Assembly: GCF_900129745.1 (NCBI RefSeq)
Contig: NZ_FQWS01000001.1
Span: forward strand, 186,001 to 250,000
From: Winogradskyella jejuensis
GTDB taxonomy: Bacteria; Bacteroidota; Bacteroidia; Flavobacteriales; Flavobacteriaceae
Reading direction: 5' to 3'
DNA length: 64,000 nucleotides
Shown here: positions 33,001 to 42,767 of the stretch, piece after piece
Layout of the letters: every line of letters begins with the position of its first letter
How positions within the stretch are numbered: the first letter of the stretch is position 1
The notes under the pieces: model-generated
Told to the model about the DNA's origin: nothing
Databases searched by the model: none
What the model saw: the letters and a program-made list of their open reading frames with translations, nothing else
Translations under genes and position numbers: made by a program

Positions 33001-35609
33001 TTAAAGCTGGAGACTTGACCATAATACCAAGTAAATAAATCTTGAGAATTGTTATTACTTACAAACGTTGTAGTTCCATTTCCATTATCAGTTATTGATG
33101 GACTGCCTTGCTGAAAAGCGTATCCTATTAATAAAGATTGTTCTAATATAACACCTTCGTTCAAATCAAAGTCATCCATGTTCAACCCAAAATTTATGGT
33201 CACTGGATTTGATGTATTCGCTTCAAAAAATTCAAAAGAAAAGATATCATTTGGATCGGCATCATTTATGGCGAAACCATTATCACCAGAACAATCAGCA
33301 TTTCCAGGAGGATTAAATGAATATCCTGTAGCATTAACAGAAGTTATAATCATATCTATTAAGGTACCATCTGGTGTAGAACCAATATCCTCAAATAACA
33401 TTGTTCCGCCTAAAGCTCCATTATTATTTACAGTTGCATTGGCGGCTATAAAATCATATTCAGGAAATACTCCTGTATCGTCGAAGACAGGACACGCAAA
33501 GACTTGTCCTTCATCGATGTCTGTGATGCCATCATTATCATCATCTAAATCGCAAACATTATTTATACCATCTGCATCTGGGTCGTTTGCTGTTACAGTT
33601 CCAGGAATTGCCCCATCCGTGCAAGGGTCTGGCGGAGGGCTTACTGTTAAAACACCAGATCTAACCTCATTGATACAAACATTTGCATCGTGAGTTATTT
33701 CTAAAATATAGGTTGTACCATCCAATGCAGCGGACGTTATAATATCTAAGGACTGCGTATCTGTACCAGTATAAACGGCATCGTCACTTAGTGCATTTCC
33801 TGGTGCTATGCTACCTATATACCATTGGTAATTAAGACCGGAGTCTGCATTACCTGGCGTACCATATATCGGTGTACCTGATGAATAGCTCGTCGCGCTA
33901 TCTGCTGTTGTTGTGACAGTAAACGTAGCTGTATCTCCTTCTACCACAGTTTGATTACCCGGCTCTGAAGGTGCAATAGTTACCTGAGTAGCTAATGTTT
34001 CATTTCCTGTAGTGCCATTGTAACCACCCGTTGCATTGGTTCCTGTGACCTGACCATCTGTATTATAACTATATGGCGCTTCTCCTAAGATACCATCATT
34101 ATCTGAATCACTTCCACCAGATTCAACAACATCATTACATCCATCATTATCACTGTCTGAGTCCAAGTAATCGAAGATTCCGTCACCATCAGTATCTATG
34201 GAACAAAAAGTTGGCTGAATGTACCTTATCGATGATGCTGCTATATGCCTGTATCTTATTTCAATTCGGCTTACTTTATCAGGAAAAAAGAAAACTATCG
34301 AACCTACTGGATCACTAGACGGATCATTTCCATTAACATTTCCATTAATTGATAAATTTTCTTGAAATTCATTTCCAGTTTGAATAATTCGACTACCAAC
34401 ACTTGAGATACCTTCGACCGTCAAATCATAAAGCACATTATTTTCGTCATAAACATTTATTTCATAATTCTCATTTTCATCAAAATCAGTGATTTTAAAA
34501 CTTAATTTTCCGACTGGATTTGTAAATGTTGTAATTAAAGTACCTTCGAAATTACCACCACCAGTCCTTTGCAACCTTATTGCACTTCCATTTGAGCCTG
34601 CTGTATAACCATAAATCTGTCCTGTTCCTGAAACGGAAGTGATATTATATCTTACATTAGTTCCATTTAAAGGAAACTCATCGCCATCATTAACAGGAAA
34701 ACCAGTTCCACTCACACCAATTGTACCGGCAATATTTGTATTATTATTACATCCTTCTTGATTATCTAAAATACCGTCGTTATCATTGTCTAAATCTGTT
34801 GCATCAGGAACACCATCCATATCAGAATCAGGTACAAATACGGTATAAGAAAGTCCCTCTAGTACTATACCGAATGGATCTGTCGAGCCATTTGTTGTAT
34901 CTTCTGCAATATCATCGTAAGTAAATGTTATTTGAGAAAAAGGCGAAGTGCTAGAAATAGTTAGTTGTCCGCCTGCATCTGCTTGTGCAGAATTATCGTC
35001 AGGTGCATAAACTGTGTTTGCAGGAATAGTAGCTGCTGTGAAAGAACCGCTAGCTGCGTTTGTCGTTGTTGTTGTTAATTGAGTGAAATTTGCATCACCT
35101 AACACTTCACTACCATCGTTTACATAAGATAAACTAATTGTTCCTGCATTAACTGAAAAATTATTAAGACCTTCAAAACCTCTATCGCCGGGAGCGATAT
35201 CGTTATTATTGAAAAAGCCCAAATCAAGAGTTACTGAAGAAATACTTACTGGAATACCTGATGTTGCATCTACGAATGAGATAGTGTAATTTACATCACC
35301 ATTTACCACTCCCGGAGCAGGTCCGTTATGGCCGAGGCGATATCCAACGCCCAAAGCATCCGTTCCTTGTCCGTTGGCCGAGGTTAACACCACCTCAACA
35401 TTATCATCTGGGGCATCAGCGGAATTAAAAACTGCAGGTGAACTCGTTCCTGCACCGAGTTGTGATGCTGTTATTGTCTGTCCAAAACTAACAAACGCCA
35501 TTAAAACAATTAATAGCGTCGCTAGGTAATACTGTTTAAAACCAAGTAAGACTGTAATAAAATTACTGAAATTTGTTTTCAATACGGAAGGAATGGTAGT
35601 TTTTCCCAT
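27021..35609 (-). CDS. Giant cell-surface adhesin with type-B (gliding motility) C-terminal sorting domain
   Basis: 2862 residues. Signal peptide in an extended N-terminus (hydrophobic core about 27-42, ending FVSFGQ). Regions in order: N-terminal beta domain; TSP3-like calcium repeats (from about 261, DSDMDGVPDATDLDNDNDG) recurring near 475 and 690-965; three DUF-type repeats with NDDFSASPID (about 1427-1757); cadherin/Ig-like repeats (about 1760-2320) with two near-identical 223-residue blocks; a TSP3/DPCD-rich calcium segment (about 2323-2616, repeating WYVADCDGDGV and DPCDGG); a DUF11-like domain (about 2630-2760); and the gliding-motility CTD (about 2769-2862; NEFSPNGDGVNETF and LEIYNRWGNIVY). 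It would be exported by type IX secretion with the adjacent PorP/SprF. Confidence 0.93.
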   Translation of the reverse strand: MGKTTIPSVLKTNFSNFITVLLGFKQYYLATLLIVLMAFVSFGQTITASQLGAGTSSPAVFNSADAPDDNVEVVLTSANGQGTDALGVGYRLGHNGPAPGVVNGDVNYTISFVDATSGIPVSISSVTLDLGFFNNNDIAPGDRGFEGLNNFSVNAGTISLSYVNDGSEVLGDANFTQLTTTTTNAASGSFTAATIPANTVYAPDDNSAQADAGGQLTISSTSPFSQITFTYDDIAEDTTNGSTDPFGIVLEGLSYTVFVPDSDMDGVPDATDLDNDNDGILDNQEGCNNNTNIAGTIGVSGTGFPVNDGDEFPLNGTNVRYNITSVSGTGQIYGYTAGSNGSAIRLQRTGGGNFEGTLITTFTNPVGKLSFKITDFDENENYEINVYDENNVLYDLTVEGISSVGSRIIQTGNEFQENLSINGNVNGNDPSSDPVGSIVFFFPDKVSRIEIRYRHIAASSIRYIQPTFCSIDTDGDGIFDYLDSDSDNDGCNDVVESGGSDSDNDGILGEAPYSYNTDGQVTGTNATGGYNGTTGNETLATQVTIAPSEPGNQTVVEGDTATFTVTTTADSATSYSSGTPIYGTPGNADSGLNYQWYIGSIAPGNALSDDAVYTGTDTQSLDIITSAALDGTTYILEITHDANVCINEVRSGVLTVSPPPDPCTDGAIPGTVTANDPDADGINNVCDLDDDNDGITDIDEGQVFACPVFDDTGVFPEYDFIAANATVNNNGALGGTMLFEDIGSTPDGTLIDMIITSVNATGYSFNPPGNADCSGDNGFAINDADPNDIFSFEFFEANTSNPVTINFGLNMDDFDLNEGVILEQSLLIGYAFQQGSPSITDNGNGTTTFVSNNNSQDLFTWYYGQVSSFNLTFAGSLSSRDYCFATAPPVGGYPATTCTQIQPNPIDTDGDGIFDYFDLDSDGDGCSDANEAYNDANADGGDGGVFNPGNTNAEPLTIANGGINADGTVADAAATYPGNAPAVTDDTDALACIVPPCSITAITSSDETVCVDVNATPGDITDDVFTADITVNFTNPVAAGTLDIVNNNTGLTVAIVAVGSLDSSTSHVFDDVSLPANGETISLTAVFSDDAACTFTNATAVNAPFECSDVNCPDVIPPGAPTAPLTAGDVTFNITDLGDSPSSDPNDATKQFNSITIGGEPNPFTELLVPDFVDYSYGNPSAGSQRMIENGIDGANITDGPTIFDPELIAANTSRNLNFYFRNDGNILPTDYVNFRFNNNINAASNRYVIITERGGNNTMEVQAIDASGNLIGVPRPINRVGGADGPVTYISTGEVNDNGQSIEAAIYPLTAFVGPNVPIFGVRLTQTGAPSGGGDGGDGKVFIVYDPFFLTPPPTIELTTTAAQPTCPSNTGSVTVNAIDNGGGALEYSINGAAGPWQSSNVFTPGPGVYTIAVRYAANPDCNNVSGDTITLADAGCGPTITANNDDFSASPIDATAGGTTATVFTNDDADGTTPATDALIDDGTITISNNGGLTGVSINTDGTIDIPAGSTPGSYTVEYTICLEADSSICDTAEVSIVVAATPTILANNDDFSASPIDAAVGGTTASVFDDNGNGTDISNGIPASDANINDNISITNNGGLSGVTINSDGTINIPVGAPAGSYTVTYQICLNAPNQTVCDTATVNIVVVSIDAIDDDFTSNPIDSTTGGTLPSVFANNGNGRDQSNGVNANNSNINNNISITDLDGLPAGTTIGNNGVITIPPGTPAGTYNVTYQICLNAPNQTICDTAVATILIELPIPPVAQDDASLANTPGATVSVDVIADNGNGVDADPDGSLDPTSVSLVLPGGETMVVLDGEGDVIGFTVPGEGVWEVNPVTGAVSFAPESGFTQDPTPVNYTIDDNDGNVSNEATITIDYVPVAVDDTSTGNTTGSPVSVAVTGNDTDGDVVDPTTIVIDPTDADGDGDPSTLTVPGEGTWTTTPAGEIVFTPEPTFTSDPTPITYTVADDEGNVSNPATVTVTFTPQPPVAVDDTSTGNMTNMPVTVNVIGNDNDPDGTLDPTSIVIDPTDADGDGDPSTLTVPGEGTWTTTPAGEIVFTPEPGFTGSPTPITYTIDDNDGNTSNEATVTVAYDAQPPVAQDDASLANTPGATVSVDVIADNGNGVDADPDGSLDPTSVSLVLPGGETMVVLDGDGDVIGFTVPGEGVWEVNPVTGAVSFAPEAGFTQDPTPVNYTIDDNDGNVSNEATITIDYVPVAVDDTSTGNTTGSPVSVAVTVNDTDGDVVDPTTIVIDPTDADGDGDPSTLTVPGEGTWTTTPAGEIVFTPEPTFTSDPTPITYTVADDEGNVSNPATVTVTFDPCNGLGTADCDGDGTPNNMDPDPNNPCVDNGITGDEDTSNLIWQAEDCDGDGEDNGTETANGTDPYDPCDGGNLANVDLMDTTSDWYVADCDGDGVPNGTEVDPDGTPGPDGTDPNDPCDFNASDISLTPSGDYLLADCDGDGVTNGDEIADVTDPSDPCDFNAGSITGPQTGDWLLADCDGDGEDNGTETSNGTDPEDPCDGGDLANVDLMDTTSDWYVADCDGDGVINGIEVDPDMTGIPGPNNTNPYDPCDFNEVDITLPQSGDWLVADCDGDGVTNGDEMNSGTDPLDPCDFVSTDITLPITTTVFCRPELEVTKTFVTTGENVGDTVTFTIEVENTGNVVLNGLDIVDTFTDITGNPLSLTTGPLYVDSTLGSSQGNLVPGEIAIYTATYVITPEAVNAGGISNTAEALAIATNNGVIVQDISDDGDDFDGNVSDDPTVLSLGCLTIFNEFSPNGDGVNETFVINCIDQFPNNKLEIYNRWGNIVYSMNGYNNTFDGRSNGRSVVNASDLLPVGTYYYVLDLGDGSEPRVGWLYINR
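27760..28640 (-). repeat. Calcium-type TSP3/DPCD tandem repeats in the adhesin gene
   Basis: About nine degenerate repeats of roughly 80-110 bp, each with a DNA word close to CCATCACCATCACAATC (plus-strand reading) and a CATGGGTC word, coding for ADCDGDGV and DPCDF. Each unit has Asp-rich calcium-binding loops. DNA identity between units is high enough for slippage or recombination. Confidence 0.8.
28660..30330 (-). repeat. Pair of near-identical ~670-bp direct repeats, 1005 bp apart
   Basis: Copy 1 at about 28660-29325 and copy 2 at about 29665-30330 differ at only a few positions (for example 28891 ACT versus 29896 CCT; 29046-29070 GCT versus GAT; CCATCA versus CTTCA at about 29147/30152). 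Each codes 223 residues of the cadherin/Ig-like region (VAQDDASLANTPG to ATVTVTF). A related 110-residue unit fills the gap between them. Confidence 0.85.
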
Positions 35610-36087
35610 AATTATTATTGGTTGTTTTTCTTAAAATGATGTTGGCATAGTAATTTACATTCAAAACTGTTTTGACCGAAGGAAAAGTCAGTGAATACAG
35701 TATTTGAGAAGGTGTGTAATGATAAAGAAATCATTATAAAATTCTAAAAAGAACCATACAATCCTGCTAAAGCTGGTGTAATGATTAAATATTAATAGCT
35801 TTTTGTTAAACAAAATATGTCATAAGAACGTCACTTCAAATTAACATATTTTAACATCAGAAATTTAGCAAAAATTAATTGTATATTGTTGTAGGAATTA
35901 TTCTATTCTTTTTTTAATCGATAAAACACGCATATTGTCGTTTAAATACAATACTCAATTACTTACAATAAAGCCTTATCTTTTAATGATATTACGTCAT
36001 AGGAAGTTTTGTTTAAAGGATAAACTAAAAAAATGTATCAGTTTACAGTTAAAACAATATTTTTGTGCTCTGCAAATTTTAGACTAA
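35610..36087. other. Divergent intergenic region between adhesin operon and prfC
   Basis: About 480 bp, AT-rich, no gene. It must hold the promoters of the adhesin operon (minus) and prfC (plus). A -7 element for prfC is seen at 36058; none with the TAnnTTTG form was found for the adhesin operon, which may use a different control. No repeat or hairpin of note. Confidence 0.6.
36058..36065 (+). promoter_or_regulatory. -7 promoter element TATTTTTG before prfC
   Basis: Exact TAnnTTTG match 22 nt upstream of the prfC start codon. The -33 box is weak (TTTACAG region about 36041). Confidence 0.55.
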
Positions 36088-37677
36088 ATGAGTTTCTTAT
36101 CAGAAATACAAAGACGCCGAACATTTGGGATTATTTCCCATCCAGACGCTGGTAAAACAACGCTGACAGAAAAATTACTTTTATTTGGCGGAGCCATACA
36201 AGAAGCTGGTGCTGTAAAAAGCAATAAAATAAAAAAAGGCGCTACTAGTGACTTTATGGAGATAGAGCGCCAGCGTGGTATTTCTGTTGCTACGTCTGTT
36301 TTAGCTTTTGAATATAATGGTATAAAAATAAACATACTAGATACGCCTGGGCATAAAGATTTTGCTGAAGATACCTTTAGAACCTTAACCGCGGTCGATA
36401 GTGTTATTGTTGTTATTGATGTAGCAAAAGGTGTTGAGGAACAAACAGAAAAATTGGTAGAAGTTTGCCGTATGCGTAACATACCGATGCTTGTTTTTAT
36501 AAATAAATTAGACCGAGAAGGTAAAGATGCTTTTGATTTACTAGATGAAGTTGAGCAAAAACTTGGTCTAACAGTTTGCCCGTTAAGTTTTCCTATAGGT
36601 ATGGGTTACGACTTTAAAGGGATATATAATTTGTGGGAAAAAAACGTAAATATTTTTACTGGAGACCCTAAAAAAGACATTGAAGACACTGTAGAAATTA
36701 ACGATTTAAACTCGCCAGAACTCGAAAAATTAGTTGGAGAAAAGCATGCTAATGATTTACGTGATAATATTGAATTAGTTAATGGTATTTATCCAGAATT
36801 TAATAAGGAGGATTACTTAAAAGGAATACAACAACCTGTATTTTTTGGCTCTGCCTTGAATAATTTTGGAGTACGAGAATTACTTGATTGTTTTGTGGAA
36901 ATTGCACCAAAACCAAGGCCAAAACAAAGTGAAGAACGACTGGTTAAGCCAGAAGAAAAGGATTTTTCAGGATTTGTATTTAAAATTCATGCAAATATGG
37001 ATCCTAATCATCGTAATCGTCTAGCCTTTGTTAAAATTGTATCAGGTGAATTTCACCGTAACAACCCATATCTACATGTTCGTAATGGCAAAAAGATGAA
37101 ATTTTCTAGTCCTAATGCATTTTTTGCAGAGAAAAAAGAAATTGTAGATGTATCGTATCCTGGAGATATTGTTGGACTACAAGATAGTGGTAATTTTAAA
37201 ATTGGAGATACGCTAACTGAAGGTGAAATCCTTAATTATAAGGGAATTCCTAGCTTTTCTCCTGAACATTTTAGGTATATTAATAATGCTGACCCAATGA
37301 AGTCTAAACAGCTGTACAAGGGTATAGACCAACTTATGGATGAAGGTGTTGCACAATTATTTACTCTAGAACTTAATGGACGAAAAGTGATTGGTACCGT
37401 TGGTGCCCTGCAGTATGAAGTAATTCAGTACCGATTAGAACATGAGTATGGTGCTAAATGTACTTACGAAAACCTTAATGTCCATAAGGCTTGTTGGGTT
37501 GACCCCGAAGATACAAAAAGCGAAGAATTTAAAGATTTTAAGCGTGTAAAACAGCGTTTTTTGGCCAAAGATAAAAGTGGACAATTGGTATTTTTAGCAG
37601 ATTCTATGTTTACCTTACAAATGACTGAACAAAAATATCCTAATATTAAATTTCATTACACCTCTGAATTTGATTAA
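36088..37677 (+). CDS. prfC: Peptide chain release factor 3
   Basis: GTPase that removes RF1/RF2 from the ribosome after peptide release. 529 residues, normal length. GTP-binding motifs: SHPDAGKTTLTEK (G1), RGISVATS (G2), DTPGHKDF (G3) and NKLDRE (G4); then domain II (FVFKIHANMDPNHRNRLAF) and the RF3 C-terminal domain with LQYEVIQYRLEHEYGA. Monocistronic with its own promoter and a strong terminator. Confidence 0.97.
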   Translation: MSFLSEIQRRRTFGIISHPDAGKTTLTEKLLLFGGAIQEAGAVKSNKIKKGATSDFMEIERQRGISVATSVLAFEYNGIKINILDTPGHKDFAEDTFRTLTAVDSVIVVIDVAKGVEEQTEKLVEVCRMRNIPMLVFINKLDREGKDAFDLLDEVEQKLGLTVCPLSFPIGMGYDFKGIYNLWEKNVNIFTGDPKKDIEDTVEINDLNSPELEKLVGEKHANDLRDNIELVNGIYPEFNKEDYLKGIQQPVFFGSALNNFGVRELLDCFVEIAPKPRPKQSEERLVKPEEKDFSGFVFKIHANMDPNHRNRLAFVKIVSGEFHRNNPYLHVRNGKKMKFSSPNAFFAEKKEIVDVSYPGDIVGLQDSGNFKIGDTLTEGEILNYKGIPSFSPEHFRYINNADPMKSKQLYKGIDQLMDEGVAQLFTLELNGRKVIGTVGALQYEVIQYRLEHEYGAKCTYENLNVHKACWVDPEDTKSEEFKDFKRVKQRFLAKDKSGQLVFLADSMFTLQMTEQKYPNIKFHYTSEFD

Positions 37678-37763
37678 AATTCCTAAAAATTAGGAAAAAC
37701 TTATTTTTAAGCGATTTAAGCAATTTTTTATTTGAATACAGTAAATCACAATAACAAAAAATA

Positions 37764-37800
37764 AAAAAGCATCCTAGAAGATTTCTAGGATGCTTTTTTA
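37764..37800. terminator. Bidirectional terminator between prfC and DUF3467 gene
   Basis: AGCATCCTAGAA (37768-37779) pairs with TTCTAGGATGCT (37783-37794); A-run before and seven T after make it work on both strands. Confidence 0.9.
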
Positions 37801-37863
37801 ATAGTTTAAATTTATAGCTAAATATTATAACTATAGAAAACAGCTATGTTTCTATTTTAAAAA

Positions 37864-38181
37864 TTATGCTTGGCCTGTTGGTCCAAAATTAATTGGAACT
37901 TGAGGTTGCTCATAATCTTTAATAGCACCATGAGCATTTTCGAAACGCTTTACATTTTCGCTTAGCGCTTTTACCAAACGCTTAGCATGTTGAGGCGTGA
38001 GTATAATACGCGATTTTACTTTACTCTTTGGCGTACCTGGCATAATGTTTACAAAATCTATGACGAACTCAGATACGGAGTGGTTAATTATTGCCAAGTT
38101 AGAATATGTACCTTGAGCTACTTGCTCATCTAATTCTATATTAATTTGTCCCTGTTTTGGTTGCTTCTTATTATCTGCCAT
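37864..38181 (-). CDS. DUF3467 family protein
   Basis: 105 residues. Family features: GQINIELDEQVAQGTYSNLAIINHSVSEFVIDFVNIMPGTPKSKVKSRI and LTPQHAKRLVKALSENV (split here by position), a small beta-rich domain of unknown role present in nearly all Bacteroidota, usually next to rpoC. Here it lies 220 nt downstream of rpoC, separated from it by a terminator, so it is probably transcribed separately. Confidence 0.9.
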   Translation of the reverse strand: MADNKKQPKQGQINIELDEQVAQGTYSNLAIINHSVSEFVIDFVNIMPGTPKSKVKSRIILTPQHAKRLVKALSENVKRFENAHGAIKDYEQPQVPINFGPTGQA

Positions 38182-38329
38182 TTTTAATTGGTTTAAGTTT
38201 CCGTGAAAACGGAAATCTAATTGTTTGATTTCTTTTGTAAATATACCGACTCACTCGTGAAAAACCTTGTTCTCCATACATTTTGTTTTATACATAACAA
38301 AACACTCGAACTGACATCTGTAGGTATAG

Positions 38330-38366
38330 AAAAAGCCTTCAAACTATAAAAGTAAGAAGGCTTTAA
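38330..38366 (-). terminator. Terminator of the rpoBC operon
   Basis: Minus strand: AAGCCTTC ... GAAGGCTT (38363-38356 and 38340-38333) forms an 8-bp stem with a 15-nt loop, followed by TTTTTC. It lies about 40 nt past the rpoC stop. Confidence 0.82.
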
Positions 38367-38402
38367 ATTATATTCTCATTATCTTCGAGATAAGAGTCAC
38401 TA

Positions 38403-41400
38403 CTAGTTGTAGTTCATCTCTTCTTTCTGCTTCATCATTTCATCAAATTCCGATTTAGATCCTACAATGATATTATCGTACTCTCTAACACCTGTACCAG
38501 CAGGAATTCTATGTCCAACAATTACATTTTCCTTAAGACCTTCTAAGTTGTCTACTTTACCGTTTACAGCGGCTTCGTTAAGTACTTTAGTCGTCTCTTG
38601 GAACGATGCTGCTGAGATAAACGACTTAGTCTGTAAAGATGCTCTCGTAATACCTTGTAAGATAGGAGTTGCTGTAGCTGGACTAGCATCGCGAGCTGTA
38701 ACTAATTGCTTATCTTCTCTTCGAAGGATTGAATTCTCATCTCTTAACTGACGTGTCGTAACAATCTGTCCTGATTTTAAGTTCTCAGATTCTCCAGCGT
38801 CCTCAACGACTTTCATTCCGAAAATCTTATCGTTTTCTTCGATGAAATCTGATTTATGAACTAATTGGTTTTCTAAGAAAATGGTATCACCAGAATCTAT
38901 GATTCTTACTTTACGCATCATTTGTCTAACAACAACTTCGAAATGCTTATCGTTAATCTTCACCCCTTGTAAACGGTAAACTTCTTGTACCTCGTTCACC
39001 AAGTACTGTTGTACCGCAGAAGGACCTTTGATGTTTAAGATGTCGTTCGGTGTTATAGAACCATCAGATAAAGGCATACCCGCTTTTACATAATCGTTTT
39101 CTTGTACAAGAATCTGGTTAGATAACTTTACTAAGTATTTCTTAACCTCACCTAATTTAGACTCGATTATAATCTCACGATTACCACGTTTAATCTTACC
39201 AAATGATACCACACCATCAATTTCTGTAACTACGGCTGGGTTAGAAGGATTACGTGCTTCGAATAACTCTGTTACACGAGGAAGACCACCAGTAATATCA
39301 CCTGCTTTAGCAGATTTACGAGGTATCTTAACTAAGATTTTACCGATGTCTATTTTCTCACCATCGTCAATCATAATGTGTGCACCTACTGGTAAGTTGT
39401 AAGAACGGATAGTTTCACCTTTCTTATCTTCTATCAGTAATGTTGGGATTAATTTCTTGTTTCTAGATTCTGAAATTACTTTCTCTTGGAAACCTGTTTG
39501 TTCATCAATCTCAACTTGATAAGTTACACCTTGCTCGATGTTTTCATATTTTACTTTACCAGCAAATTCCGAAATAATTACACCGTTATATGGATCCCAC
39601 TGACAAACCACATCGCCTTTCTTAAGTTTAGCGCCTGGCTTCACATAAATGAAAGAACCATAAGGTATGTTGTTTGTACTTAGTACGATTCCTGTTTTTG
39701 CATCTGTTAACTTTAATTCTGAGGTACGAGAGATTACTACATCTACTTCATTTCCTTCGTTATCTTTAGTCTTAACAGTTTTAAGGTCTTCAATTTCAGC
39801 AACACCATCAAACTTAGCTATTAACTTGTTCTCTTCAGAAATGTTACCAGCAATACCACCTACGTGGAATGTACGAAGTGTTAATTGTGTACCAGGCTCA
39901 CCAATAGACTGTGCAGCTACAACACCAACAGCTTCTCCTCGTTGAACCATTTTACCTGTTGCAAGGTTACGTCCGTAACACTTCACACAGATACCTTTTT
40001 TAGCCTCACAAGTTAATGGCGAACGTACTTCGATAGTTTCTACTGGAGAATCACCAATTTTCTTAGCAATAGCATCATCAATATGTGCACCTGCTTCTAC
40101 TAATAATTCTTCAGTTAATGGGTTGTAAACATCGTTTACAGATGTACGACCTACAATTCTAGCCTCTAACTTCTCTACAACTTCTTCGTTCTTCTTCAAT
40201 GCAGAAACTTCGATACCTCTTAACGTACCGCAATCTTCTTCGTATACAATTACATCTTGTGAAACATCTACTAAACGACGTGTTAAGTAACCAGCATCTG
40301 CTGTCTTAAGAGCGGTATCTGCAAGACCTTTACGAGCACCGTGCGTTGAGATAAAATATTCTAAAATTGAAAGACCTTCTTTAAAGTTCGAAAGAATTGG
40401 ATTTTCAATAATTTCTCCACCACCTGCATTAGATTTTTTAGGTTTTGCCATTAATCCACGCATACCAGTTAACTGACGAATCTGCTCCTTAGATCCACGA
40501 GCACCAGAATCTAACATCATAAATACCGAGTTAAATCCTTGCTGATCCTCACGGATACGCTTCATAGATAACTCTGTTAATTCTGCATTTGTAGATGTCC
40601 AAATATCAATAACTTGGTTATAACGTTCGTTATTGGTGATAAGACCCATATTATAGTTACCCATAATACCATCTACTTGCTTGTTAGCAGCATCAATCAT
40701 TCCATGCTTTTCTTGTGGAATAATGATATCTCCTAAACTAAATGATAATCCACCTTGGAAGGCAAATTTATATCCTAAAGTCTTGATTTCATCAAGGAAT
40801 TCTGCTGTTTCAGGAACTGAAGTTGCTTTAAGAATTCCGTGGATAATATCTCTTAACGACTTTTTAGTTAATACCTCATTAATATAACCTGCTGCTTCTG
40901 GTACTTTTTCGTTGAAAAGTACACGTCCTACAGTAGTCTCTATAATTTGAGTTGTTAACTCTCCTTCTTCGTTAAAATCTTTTGTACGTACTTTAATCCC
41001 TGCATTAAGGTCTACTTTTTTCTCATTGTAAGCAATTGTTACTTCTTCTGGAGAATAGAACGTTAAGCCTTCACCTTTAACCGTATAATCTTTGTCAGTT
41101 TTTCTATGCTTGGTCATGTAGTAAAGACCAAGTACCATATCCTGAGAAGGTACCGTTACTGGCGAACCATTTGCTGGATTTAAGATATTATGAGAAGCCA
41201 ACATTAATAATTGTGCTTCCAAAATCGCTTCTGGTCCTAGTGGTAAATGCACCGCCATCTGATCACCATCGAAATCGGCATTAAAAGCCGTACACACTAA
41301 TGGATGTAACTGTATTGCTTTACCTTCGATAAGCTTTGGTTGGAATGCTTGAATACCTAATCTGTGAAGCGTAGGCGCACGGTTTAGTAATACTGGATGT

Positions 41401-42704
41401 CCTTTAAGAACATTCTCTAAGATATCCCAAACTACAGGCTCTTTTCTATCTATAATCTTTTTAGCAGACTTTACTGTTTTTACAATTCCTCTTTCGATTA
41501 ACTTACGAATGATGAATGGCTTGTAAAGCTCAGCTGCCATATTTTTTGGTAAACCGCACTCAAATAACTTTAATTCTGGTCCAACAACAATTACCGAACG
41601 TGCAGAATAATCAACACGCTTACCTAATAGGTTCTGACGGAAACGTCCTTGCTTACCTTTAAGTGAATCTGAAAGAGACTTTAATGGTCTGTTTGAATCC
41701 GTTTTAACTGCAGAAGACTTACGTGTATTATCGAATAAAGAATCTACTGACTCTTGAAGCATACGCTTCTCGTTACGTAAAATTACTTCTGGTGCTTTTA
41801 TCTCAACTAATCGCTTTAAACGGTTGTTACGGATAATTACACGACGGTAAAGATCATTTAAATCTGAAGTTGCAAAACGTCCACCATCTAGAGGTACTAA
41901 AGGTCTCAATTCTGGTGGAATTACAGGAATAGCCTTCATAATCATCCACTCTGGCTTATTCTCTCTGTTTAAGTTAGAATCTCTAAACGCTTCAACAACT
42001 TGAAGACGTTTTAAAGCTTCTGTTTTACGTTGCTTTGATGTTTCGTTATTTGCCTTGTGACGTAAGTCGTAAGACAACTGATCTAAATCGATGCGCGCTA
42101 AAATATCTATAAGACATTCTGCACCCATCTTAGCAATAAATTTGTTTGGATCTGAATCTTCTAAATACTGATTTTCTTGAGGAATAGTCTCTAAAATGTT
42201 TAGGTACTCTTCTTCTGTTAAGAAATCCATTTTTTGCAATGGTTCTCCTTCTGCATTCATAGCAATACCAGGCTGAATTACTACGTAACGTTCGTAGTAA
42301 ATAATCATATCTAATTTCTTAGAAGGTAATCCTAATAAATATCCAATTTTATTTGGTAATGAACGGAAGTACCAGATATGCGCAACTGGTACAACTAAGT
42401 TAATATGCCCAACGCGATCTCTACGTACTTTCTTCTCTGTTACTTCTACACCACAACGGTCACAAACAATACCTTTGTAGCGAATCCTTTTATATTTACC
42501 ACAAGCACATTCAAAATCCTTAACAGGACCAAAAATTCGCTCGCAAAACAAACCATCACGTTCAGGTTTGTGAGTTCGATAATTAATAGTTTCTGGCTTT
42601 AATACCTCTCCACGAGATGCTGCTAAAACAGACTCAGGTGATGCTAAACCAATAGAAATTTTATTAAACTTCTGTACTGTATTCTTATCTTGTTTTCTTG
42701 CCAT
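38403..42704 (-). CDS. rpoC: DNA-directed RNA polymerase subunit beta'
   Basis: Catalytic clamp subunit of RNA polymerase. About 1433 residues. Visible: N-terminal zinc ribbon with [19 protein letters not shown], the active-site motif NADFDGDQM, the trigger-loop region MRGLMAKP, the second zinc site [13 protein letters not shown] and a C-terminal [10 protein letters not shown]. The frame is open 21 nt further upstream, but the conserved start [16 protein letters not shown] indicates ATG at the complement of 42702-42704. Follows rpoB by 63 nt. Confidence 0.97.
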   Translation of the reverse strand: MARKQDKNTVQKFNKISIGLASPESVLAASRGEVLKPETINYRTHKPERDGLFCERIFGPVKDFECACGKYKRIRYKGIVCDRCGVEVTEKKVRRDRVGHINLVVPVAHIWYFRSLPNKIGYLLGLPSKKLDMIIYYERYVVIQPGIAMNAEGEPLQKMDFLTEEEYLNILETIPQENQYLEDSDPNKFIAKMGAECLIDILARIDLDQLSYDLRHKANNETSKQRKTEALKRLQVVEAFRDSNLNRENKPEWMIMKAIPVIPPELRPLVPLDGGRFATSDLNDLYRRVIIRNNRLKRLVEIKAPEVILRNEKRMLQESVDSLFDNTRKSSAVKTDSNRPLKSLSDSLKGKQGRFRQNLLGKRVDYSARSVIVVGPELKLFECGLPKNMAAELYKPFIIRKLIERGIVKTVKSAKKIIDRKEPVVWDILENVLKGHPVLLNRAPTLHRLGIQAFQPKLIEGKAIQLHPLVCTAFNADFDGDQMAVHLPLGPEAILEAQLLMLASHNILNPANGSPVTVPSQDMVLGLYYMTKHRKTDKDYTVKGEGLTFYSPEEVTIAYNEKKVDLNAGIKVRTKDFNEEGELTTQIIETTVGRVLFNEKVPEAAGYINEVLTKKSLRDIIHGILKATSVPETAEFLDEIKTLGYKFAFQGGLSFSLGDIIIPQEKHGMIDAANKQVDGIMGNYNMGLITNNERYNQVIDIWTSTNAELTELSMKRIREDQQGFNSVFMMLDSGARGSKEQIRQLTGMRGLMAKPKKSNAGGGEIIENPILSNFKEGLSILEYFISTHGARKGLADTALKTADAGYLTRRLVDVSQDVIVYEEDCGTLRGIEVSALKKNEEVVEKLEARIVGRTSVNDVYNPLTEELLVEAGAHIDDAIAKKIGDSPVETIEVRSPLTCEAKKGICVKCYGRNLATGKMVQRGEAVGVVAAQSIGEPGTQLTLRTFHVGGIAGNISEENKLIAKFDGVAEIEDLKTVKTKDNEGNEVDVVISRTSELKLTDAKTGIVLSTNNIPYGSFIYVKPGAKLKKGDVVCQWDPYNGVIISEFAGKVKYENIEQGVTYQVEIDEQTGFQEKVISESRNKKLIPTLLIEDKKGETIRSYNLPVGAHIMIDDGEKIDIGKILVKIPRKSAKAGDITGGLPRVTELFEARNPSNPAVVTEIDGVVSFGKIKRGNREIIIESKLGEVKKYLVKLSNQILVQENDYVKAGMPLSDGSITPNDILNIKGPSAVQQYLVNEVQEVYRLQGVKINDKHFEVVVRQMMRKVRIIDSGDTIFLENQLVHKSDFIEENDKIFGMKVVEDAGESENLKSGQIVTTRQLRDENSILRREDKQLVTARDASPATATPILQGITRASLQTKSFISAASFQETTKVLNEAAVNGKVDNLEGLKENVIVGHRIPAGTGVREYDNIIVGSKSEFDEMMKQKEEMNYN

Positions 42705-42767
42705 TTTATTTATGGTATTCAGCACATAATTTCGGTCTTTAAAAGACTGAAATTATACACCTAAGTT

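Noticed and set aside
33178..33693. 171-residue plus-strand frame inside the adhesin
   Set aside because: No signal or known domain and it is opposite clear TSP3/Ig-like coding sequence.
27577..34318. Many long plus-strand frames rich in Ser/Pro/Val opposite the adhesin gene
   Set aside because: They mirror the Asp/Gly/Thr-rich repeats of the adhesin on the other strand, lack start signals and domain sequence, and their repeats follow those of the adhesin.
36088..36482. Minus-strand 132-residue frame (36084-36482) opposite prfC
   Set aside because: Falls in the strongly conserved GTPase domain of prfC and has no own features.
42705..42725. Upstream start for rpoC giving MLNTINK extension
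   Set aside because: Conserved RpoC sequence starts at MARKQDKNT; the extra seven residues are not typical.
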